The notes beneath the pieces were generated by a model, which was given only the letters and a program-made list of their open reading frames with translations, made no database searches and had not been told where the DNA came from. The position numbers and the translations under genes were made by a program. DNA of 9,898 nt from the NCBI GenBank assembly GCA_043804035.1, contig JAZDJJ010000179.1:1-9898 (forward strand), given 5' to 3'. The stretch is from JAZDJJ01 sp043804035. Its GTDB lineage: Bacteria > Bacteroidota > Bacteroidia > Palsa-948. The first letter of the stretch is position 1, and the number at the start of each line of letters is the position of its first letter. This document shows positions 5,950-9,898 of the stretch, piece after piece.

Positions 5950-6243
5950 ATGAACATTTATGTATCAAATCTGAACTTCAAAGTTCAGGATGCTGACTTG
6001 AGACAAATCTTCGAAGGATTCGGAGAAGTTGTTTCTGCAAAAGTTATTCAAGACAATCAATCCGGTAGATCAAGAGGATTCGGTTTTGTTGAAATGGCAA
6101 ACGATGCTGACGCACGTGCTGCCATAGAAAAACTTAATGGCTCTGACGTGGATGGCAGAACTCTTGTTGTAAACGAAGCTCGCCCCCGCAAAGAAAACAG
6201 CGGCGGAGGTGGAGGATTTCGTAAATCTAGCAAAAAGTGGTAA
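5950..6243 (+). CDS. RRM-domain RNA-binding protein (glycine-tailed)
   Basis: This 97-residue cytoplasmic protein consists of one RNA recognition motif and a short basic, glycine-rich tail. RNP2 is IYVSNL (3-8) and RNP1 is RGFGFVEM (42-49), with the aromatic residues that stack on RNA bases present in both. The tail contains a run of five glycines (85-89) followed by lysines and ends in KKW. Small single-RRM proteins of this size are widespread in Bacteroidota and in cyanobacteria (Rbp proteins); in some Bacteroidota they act as global post-transcriptional regulators. The gene has its own promoter and is followed by more than 1 kb of gene-free DNA, so it is probably monocistronic. Its RNA targets cannot be inferred. 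Confidence 0.95.
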   Translation: MNIYVSNLNFKVQDADLRQIFEGFGEVVSAKVIQDNQSGRSRGFGFVEMANDADARAAIEKLNGSDVDGRTLVVNEARPRKENSGGGGGFRKSSKKW

Positions 6244-6517
6244 TAGTGTAGTGGTGGCGTAGCGATTTTATATCGTAGACGCAACTTCAACAGAAATTAA
6301 CCAAATAGGTTTGCCCTATAGCGAAAGATTTTCTTTCATTTTTTCTTACGGTTTTCGTAAGTTAGTGTCAGAGTATTTTAAAAATATTTTATTCTGGCGG
6401 AGGGGAGAGGTGTGTTTATACTTCAAGGTGTAAAGCCCTGCATTTTTCATAACTTCTCATATATCCGCAGGTAGTTGCATAAAAACTAAACAACCTTGTG
6501 AAACTTGTTCGTCTATA

Positions 6518-6571
6518 ACGGGTCAAGCTCGCCATGACGAACTATCGAGACAAGCCCGCCAGACGAACTAA
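6518..6571 (+). repeat. Two degenerate hairpin-repeat units
   Basis: Two decayed copies of the unit found at 9675-9898 lie in tandem: one around GGGTCAAGCTCGCCATGACG (ending GAACTA at 6545) and one around GACAAGCCCGCCAGACG (ending GAACTA at 6571). Both have lost full stem complementarity, so they appear older than the terminal array. Confidence 0.7.
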
Positions 6572-6593
6572 TCAAAAAGGATTTATAGAAGAA
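6571..6593. repeat. 23-bp repeat, inverted partner of 797-819
   Basis: These 23 bases are the exact reverse complement of 797-819. Together the two copies bracket the four envelope and RNA-binding genes over about 5.75 kb in inverted orientation. Confidence 0.75.
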
Positions 6594-6664
6594 TACCCAA
6601 AAAAAAATATATTTGTTCATTTAAAAACAAATGTTTACGTTTGCATATTCAGGGCAGAAATTTA

Positions 6665-6818
6665 ATTTAAGGGCGGTTCCAAAAATTGATTTTTAACCAC
6701 GGAGCACACAAAGTCATTTCACGAAGAACTCAATAAAATCAATACTTTGTGGACTTTGTGATTTCTTGGTGCCCTTCGTGATTAAGTGTTTTTTGTATTT
6801 TTAGAACTGCCCTTAAAT
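6665..6818. mobile_element. MITE-like element with 22-bp terminal inverted repeats
   Basis: The left end 6665-6686 (TTTAAGGGCGGTTCC then A5T) and the right end 6797-6818 are inverted repeats matching at 20 of 22 positions. The 110-bp interior is itself an imperfect palindrome, with ACCACGGAGCACACAAAG on one side and CTTTGTGGACTTTGTG and CCCTTCGTG on the other. There is no ORF, and no clear target-site duplication was found. The right end recurs at 7067-7087. This is the form expected of a non-autonomous, transposase-dependent element, but the mobilising enzyme is unknown. Confidence 0.55.
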
Positions 6819-6901
6819 GATAAACTATGAAACTTTAAACTTTAATATTTTGATTTGTATCTTTGCGTCTTCGCGAGAAATAAAAATTGTCTGAACTGTT
6901 G

Positions 6902-6965
6902 CATTGTTTCATTGTTTCATTGTTTCATTGTTACATTGTTTCATTGTTACATTGTTTCATTGTTG
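6902..6965. repeat. Tandem octamer repeat CATTGTTT x8
   Basis: Eight uninterrupted octamers run here. Five are exact CATTGTTT, two are CATTGTTA and the last is CATTGTTG. The array is the reverse complement of the AAACAATG array at 865-896. It is followed directly by a pure A/G tract of 27 bases. Confidence 0.9.
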
Positions 6966-7023
6966 AAAAAAAGAAAAAGAAAAAAAGAAAAAATGGCATT
7001 GTTAATTTGGTATAGATTTTTAG

Positions 7024-7060
7024 ATTGCTTCGGGTTGCTTGGGGCAACCCTCGCAATGAC
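7024..7060. repeat. Palindromic module GATTGCTTCGG...CGCAATGACG
   Basis: A perfect 7-bp stem GGGTTGC (7032-7038) and GCAACCC (7044-7050) around a 5-nt loop is flanked by GATTGCTTC and TCGCAATGAC. Similar GAAGCAATC/CATTGCGAG modules are known as dispersed intergenic repeats in many bacteria. It ends just before another copy of the MITE right end (7067-7087). Confidence 0.65.
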
Positions 7061-7066
7061 GTTTAT

Positions 7067-7087
7067 TTGTATTTTTAGAGCTGCCCT
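7067..7087. repeat. Second copy of the MITE right end
   Basis: These 21 bases match 6793-6813 at 20 positions (core ATTTTTAGARCTGCCCT). No matching left end lies close upstream other than the one at 6665, so this is either a solo end or the true outer boundary of a larger composite element starting at 6665. Confidence 0.6.
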
Positions 7088-7119
7088 ACAATGAATACGG
7101 AGCATTAAGATAAAACAAA

Positions 7120-7268
7120 TTAACTCCGCCATTTATGGCGGAGAAGAAACAAAAAGATAACACGGGCTTCAGCCCTGATAAAAAACAACTATAGGTCATT
7201 TCAAAAGTTATGGCTAAAGCCGTTATATCTTGTCGCCAGGTAACCTCCGCCATAAATGACGGAGTTAG
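7120..7268. repeat. 149-bp element with palindromic inverted ends
   Basis: The two ends, 7120-7143 and 7245-7268, are inverted copies of each other (22 of 24 positions), and each is itself a hairpin. The left stem CTCCGCCAT / ATGGCGGAG (7124-7143) is perfect over 9 bp with a 2-nt loop; the right one has one mismatch. Two smaller hairpins lie inside: GGGCT/AGCCC around 7170 and GGCT/AGCC around 7212. There is no ORF. The architecture suggests a REPIN or MITE-like unit capable of a cruciform or multi-hairpin RNA. Confidence 0.6.
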
Positions 7269-7316
7269 TAATTCTGTTTGTTCTTCAAGACGGAAATCTT
7301 TTTGATTTTTATCCCG

Positions 7317-7349
7317 TTTATGTGTAATTGAAAATTTTATGTACGTTTG
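7317..7349 (+). promoter_or_regulatory. Promoter-like repeat upstream of the T9SS cargo gene
   Basis: TACGTTTG at 7342-7349 fits the Bacteroidota -7 element, with TTTATG 19 nt upstream as a poor -33 element. The 34-bp segment 7317-7350 matches 898-931 with a single difference. The leader to the ATG at 7395 would be about 40 nt, unlike the leaderless arrangement of the other copy. Confidence 0.5.
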
Positions 7350-7394
7350 TAAGTAAATTGAAAAATTAAAATAACCAAATAAAAAATAAACACC

Positions 7395-8873
7395 ATGAAA
7401 ACAAAAAACATTTTTCTCGCAGCACTTTGTCTGCTTATTTCTAACTCGCTTATCAGCGCTCCTGTGCATATCATTGTTGCTACTAATCATACAATGACAA
7501 TGACTGGAAATGTTGTAGTATCTGTTACGGGTAATTTAATTAATACAGGAACTATCGCCGCCACAGGAACTTCTACAATAAAATTTTGTGGTACATCTTT
7601 ACAACAAATTGGTGGTGCTGGCACTACACAACTTCAAAATGTAGAATTAAATAATCCTGCAAACTTCACATTATTGGGAGATGCCACAATTACCGGTGCT
7701 GTTACTTTCACAAGCGGAATTTTAAGCACAAACACAAACGCTATAACGCTTATCATGTCTGAAAACAGTTCTTTCAGTCCTGCAAGCGGCACAGCAACAA
7801 ATTTTATCAATGGGAGAATACGAAAAACAGGTAACGGCTCTGCTTTCACTTTCCCTGTCGGTGATATACGAGGTGCAACTGTTGTGTGGGCTCCCTTACA
7901 AATGGCTTCTTATACTAATACTAATAATTTTGCTGTGTCTTATACTTATCGCTCTGCTTATGATTCTTTGGGATATGTTACCTGGCCAGATGGTGCTAGT
8001 TTTGGACCGGGACTACATCATGTAAGCGGAAAAGAATTTTGGCTGATAGACAGAACAGGCGCAGGAGCACAAACTCCAGGTGTTACTTTATATTGGAAAG
8101 ATGCTGTTAGAAGTGGTTTTGTAAATAACGGTTCAGCATGTACAGAACTTTCTGATTTAACTTTTGCTCATTGGAATTCTTCTATAAGCAAATGGGAAGA
8201 TATGGGTGGCACGGCTTACGAAATATCTTTTTCATCCGGAGGATATATTACCAGTTTAACAACTTTTTCTGATTATAGTCCCGTTACTTTCGGCTCTAAA
8301 GGAGAACAAAACCCACTGCCCATTGAATTGTTATCTTTCACTGCTGACTGCGAAAAAACTAATATGAAACTAAAATGGCAAACGGCTTCTGAAATTAACA
8401 ATGATTATTTTGTTATAGAAAAAAGCACAGATGCAAAAACTTGGATGCCAATAGATACCATTGGCGGAATGGGAAATAGTAACACACTTATAAATTATTC
8501 TTATACAGACAATGATATGATTTATAATATTTACTACTATCGCTTAAAACAAATGGACTACAATGGTGTATTTACTTATTCAAGTATAGTTCAATCGGGT
8601 TGCATAGAAGACATTATTGAAATAATAAATATTTATCCCAATCCTGCACAGGAACATTTTGACTTTGTAGTTTGTGCTGCCGAAGAAAAAGAAATTTATA
8701 TTATCATAGTAGATGTTTTAGGACAACTCGTATTTAAATCAACCGAAACAATTACCAAAGGACTAAGCGAAATATCTATCCCTGTTTTCAAATTAAGCCC
8801 TGCAACATATTGTCTTAGCGTTGAAACAACTGATGGGATTTGTCGTAAAAGCAAACAAATTTTAGTTAGGTAA
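7395..8873 (+). CDS. Secreted protein with C-terminal T9SS type A sorting domain
   Basis: This 492-residue protein is predicted to be exported by Sec and then secreted or surface-attached by the type IX system. A signal peptide occupies about residues 1-22 (MKTKNIFLAALCLLISNSLI, then SA). Residues 25-160 are rich in Thr, Asn and Gly with short repeating strands, as in a beta-solenoid stalk, and include NGRIRKTGNGSAFTFPVGD. Residues 308-399 form a fibronectin-III-like domain of the kind placed next to the sorting signal (LPIELLSFTA, YFVIEKSTD, YYYRLKQMDYNG). Residues 413-492 are the sorting domain, with YPNPAQEHFDF, VDVLGQLVF and a basic end KQILVR. No catalytic motif is visible; it may be an adhesin or structural surface protein. 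A near copy of the GT2/GT4 promoter precedes it and a 21-bp repeat array follows within 17 bases of the stop. Confidence 0.92.
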   Translation: MKTKNIFLAALCLLISNSLISAPVHIIVATNHTMTMTGNVVVSVTGNLINTGTIAATGTSTIKFCGTSLQQIGGAGTTQLQNVELNNPANFTLLGDATITGAVTFTSGILSTNTNAITLIMSENSSFSPASGTATNFINGRIRKTGNGSAFTFPVGDIRGATVVWAPLQMASYTNTNNFAVSYTYRSAYDSLGYVTWPDGASFGPGLHHVSGKEFWLIDRTGAGAQTPGVTLYWKDAVRSGFVNNGSACTELSDLTFAHWNSSISKWEDMGGTAYEISFSSGGYITSLTTFSDYSPVTFGSKGEQNPLPIELLSFTADCEKTNMKLKWQTASEINNDYFVIEKSTDAKTWMPIDTIGGMGNSNTLINYSYTDNDMIYNIYYYRLKQMDYNGVFTYSSIVQSGCIEDIIEIINIYPNPAQEHFDFVVCAAEEKEIYIIIVDVLGQLVFKSTETITKGLSEISIPVFKLSPATYCLSVETTDGICRKSKQILVR

Positions 8874-8889
8874 TATTATAGAACAGCAA

Positions 8890-9162
8890 AGTACAAAGGA
8901 GTAACCATCAAGGGAAAAGGAGTAACCTTCAGGGAGAAAGGAGTAACTATCAAAGTACAGCGAGTAACCCTCAAAGTACAGTGAGTAACCCTCAAAGTAC
9001 AGTGAGTAACCCTCAAAGTACAGCGAGTAACCCTCAAAGTACAGCGAGTAACTATCAAAGTACAGTGAGTAACTATCAAAGTACAGTGAGTAACTATCAA
9101 AGTACAGTGAGTAACTATCAAAGTACAGCGAGTAATATTCAAGGGAAAACGAGTAATATTAA
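8890..9162. repeat. 21-bp tandem repeat array, 13 units
   Basis: Thirteen direct 21-bp units run without spacers. Core units carry AAGTACAG(C/T)GAGTAAC followed by a variable CCTCA or TATCA tail. Units 4-7 share the CCCTCA tail and units 8-11 the CTATCA tail, so the array grew by block duplication. Outer units (2, 3 and 13) have GGGAAAA or GGAGAAA in place of AAGTACA and are more diverged, as expected of ageing array edges. The unit equals two turns of B-DNA, so any bound protein would sit on one face. The array lies between the T9SS cargo gene and the small gene at 9210. Open frames through it exist on both strands only because 21 is divisible by three. Confidence 0.95.
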
Positions 9163-9209
9163 ACAAACAACCTTAATTTTATATTATCAACCTTTAAATC
9201 CAATAAATT

Positions 9210-9635
9210 ATGAGAAAAACAGTTCGCGTGAAAATTCCACGCAAAAATCCAGATCCTATGTTGGTGCTTATAGACGGTATCAACGAAAAGCATGTTGAAC
9301 TATGTGGGAGTAGTTCTGTTGAAAACAATGCTCGTAGCAGTCCTCTTGATAATGAAGACGCTGAGGCATTGTTAAATATTCACATTAAAGCCCGTTCTGA
9401 ACGCGAGCAAGCAAAGGATTTTGAAGCCAAAGCTCAAAGTCATAATCAAAAGGCAAGAGAATATTTGGGCTTGAACAAAGAACAAGGTGTCAATAGTCCC
9501 GGCACTGGCATGTATCATGTTATTCAAGTACGTAATACTTTGTTAAAAAAATACAGAGGCAATGAAGAAAAACTTTCTGAATGGGGTTTTGAGGTAGTAA
9601 TCGGTCAGGCAAAAAGTCCGAAAAAGAAATCATAA
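9210..9635 (+). CDS. Small hypothetical protein, conserved-looking, lysine-rich end
   Basis: This 141-residue, probably cytoplasmic protein has no signal peptide or membrane segment. The N-terminus (MRKTVRVKIPRKNPD) is basic, residues 50-88 form a long charged helix with an alanine/glutamate/glutamine pattern (AKDFEAKAQSHNQKAREYLG), and residues 97-132 look like a compact domain (SPGTGMYHVIQVRNTLLKKY, then LSEWGFEVVI). It ends in AKSPKKK. I recall uncharacterised Bacteroidota proteins with the same WGF-V-I plus SPKKK ending, but know no function for them. The ATG lies 47 bases after the 21-bp array, which may carry its regulatory region. The basic ends and helical middle would suit nucleic-acid binding, which is only a guess. 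Confidence 0.8.
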   Translation: MRKTVRVKIPRKNPDPMLVLIDGINEKHVELCGSSSVENNARSSPLDNEDAEALLNIHIKARSEREQAKDFEAKAQSHNQKAREYLGLNKEQGVNSPGTGMYHVIQVRNTLLKKYRGNEEKLSEWGFEVVIGQAKSPKKKS

Positions 9636-9674
9636 ATAAATTGATTATTGTCCTGTCCTGAATTGTAGTTCTTT

Positions 9675-9898
9675 ATTGATGGTAGGTCAAGCCCGCCATG
9701 ACGAACTAATGATGGCGGGTCAAGCCCGCCATGACGAACTAATGAGGTGGCGGGTCAAGCCCGCCATGACGAACTAATGATGGCGGGTCAAAGCCCGCCA
9801 TGACGAACTAATGATGGCGTGTCAAAGCCCGCCATGACTAACTAATGAGATGATGGGTCAAAGTCCGCTATGACGAACTAATGATGGCGGGTCAAGCC
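9675..9898 (+). repeat. Array of REP-like hairpin units, 33-36 bp, at least seven copies
   Basis: Units start at about 9675, 9709, 9742, 9777, 9811, 9845 and 9881, the last cut by the window end. The consensus contains an 8-bp stem ATGGCGGG / CCCGCCAT around TCAAG or TCAAAG, followed by TGACGAACTA. Units 2-4 have intact stems, unit 5 has one mismatch and unit 6 is strongly decayed. Unit lengths vary by small insertions before the stem (AGGT, AGATGA). Related single or double copies occur at 749-792 and 6518-6571. There are no spacers, so this is not a CRISPR array; it resembles tandem REP/REPIN-type palindromes. Confidence 0.92.

Larger units (their letters stand above)
6244..7394. other. Gene-free region of 1.15 kb, rich in repeats
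   Basis: No open frame here looks like protein. The stretch holds, in order, two degenerate GGCGGG-type hairpin units (6518-6571), the 23-bp repeat (6571-6593), a 154-bp element with inverted ends (6665-6818), an octamer array (6902-6965), an A/G-rich tract (6966-6992), a CGCAATGACG-type palindromic module (7024-7060), another copy of the element end (7067-7087), a 149-bp double-palindrome element (7120-7268) and a promoter-like repeat (7317-7349). It is a nest of small non-autonomous repeats between the RRM gene and the T9SS cargo gene. Confidence 0.75.

Noticed and set aside
6257..6282. Hairpin after the RRM gene as a rho-independent terminator
   Set aside because: The stem is interrupted (GCGT/ACGC and CGAT/ATCG with an internal loop) and no T tract follows.
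6345..6361. CTTACG/CGTAAG hairpin as a terminator
   Set aside because: The T-rich run lies before rather than after the 6-bp stem on the plus strand, and on the minus strand the stem is followed by A residues.
6855..7094. Plus-strand ORF of 79 residues
   Set aside because: It is a translation of the octamer array, the purine tract and the palindromic module; the composition is repetitive and not protein-like.
7086..7490. Minus-strand ORF of 134 residues
   Set aside because: It overlaps the palindromic element, the promoter and the signal-peptide region of the T9SS gene, and has no recognisable domain.
8876..9166. Minus-strand ORF of CTLIVTH/CTLRVTH repeats
   Set aside because: This is the opposite strand of the same tandem array. 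Cysteine every seven residues is a by-product of the repeat, and there is nothing non-repetitive to support a gene.
8981..9298. Plus-strand ORF of SNPQSTV-type heptapeptide repeats running into the 9210 gene in another frame
   Set aside because: It exists because the 21-bp DNA unit is divisible by three and lacks stops in this frame. It lacks a signal peptide or non-repeat domain and overlaps the better-supported gene at 9210.
8890..9898. CRISPR array
   Set aside because: Both arrays consist of directly adjoining units with no unique spacers, and no cas gene is present.

Overview
The window looks like a piece of a Bacteroidota (Bacteroidetes) chromosome, probably from an uncultured or environmental lineage. 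The evidence is a secreted protein ending in a type IX secretion (T9SS type A) sorting domain, a small outer-membrane beta-barrel protein, a short glycine-tailed RRM protein, promoter motifs of the phylum's TAnnTTTG type, no obvious Shine-Dalgarno sequences, and strongly AT-rich DNA by eye. No order or genus can be assigned.

Layout: (1) Positions 1-503 carry the 3' end of one unrecognised gene and a small hypothetical gene whose end runs into a nested inverted repeat resembling an integron attC hairpin. (2) Positions 504-935 are a gene-free mosaic of short dispersed repeats ending in a promoter-like sequence almost touching the next ATG. (3) Positions 936-2735 encode a 599-residue protein made of a full GT2 (WaaE-like) and a full GT4 glycosyltransferase joined exactly at an A9 tract. 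(4) Positions 2736-3180 hold little beyond one doubtful minus-strand small ORF. (5) Positions 3181-5884 are a two-gene operon: a TMTC-like membrane GT-C/TPR protein broken by a frameshift in an A11 tract, and an outer-membrane beta-barrel protein translationally coupled by an ATGA overlap. (6) Positions 5950-6243 encode the RRM protein from its own promoter. (7) Positions 6244-7394 are about 1.15 kb of gene-free DNA packed with palindromic and MITE-like repeats. (8) Positions 7395-8873 encode the T9SS cargo protein, followed by a 13-unit, 21-bp tandem array (8890-9162). (9) Positions 9210-9635 encode a small conserved-looking protein of unknown function. (10) Positions 9675-9898 are an array of 33-36 bp hairpin units running off the window end.

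Functionally, the centre of the window concerns the cell envelope: glycan assembly (GT2/GT4), a polytopic GT-C-like enzyme with TPRs, a surface barrel and a secreted T9SS cargo. No tRNA, rRNA, CRISPR array, transposase or defence system was found. The most interesting signals are the two homopolymer A tracts in envelope-glycan genes, where a one-base change switches between fused and separate, or whole and broken, proteins; the 21-bp tandem array; and a shared set of intergenic modules, including a 34-bp promoter-like repeat, upstream of two unrelated genes. Sequencing error remains a serious alternative for the homopolymer cases.
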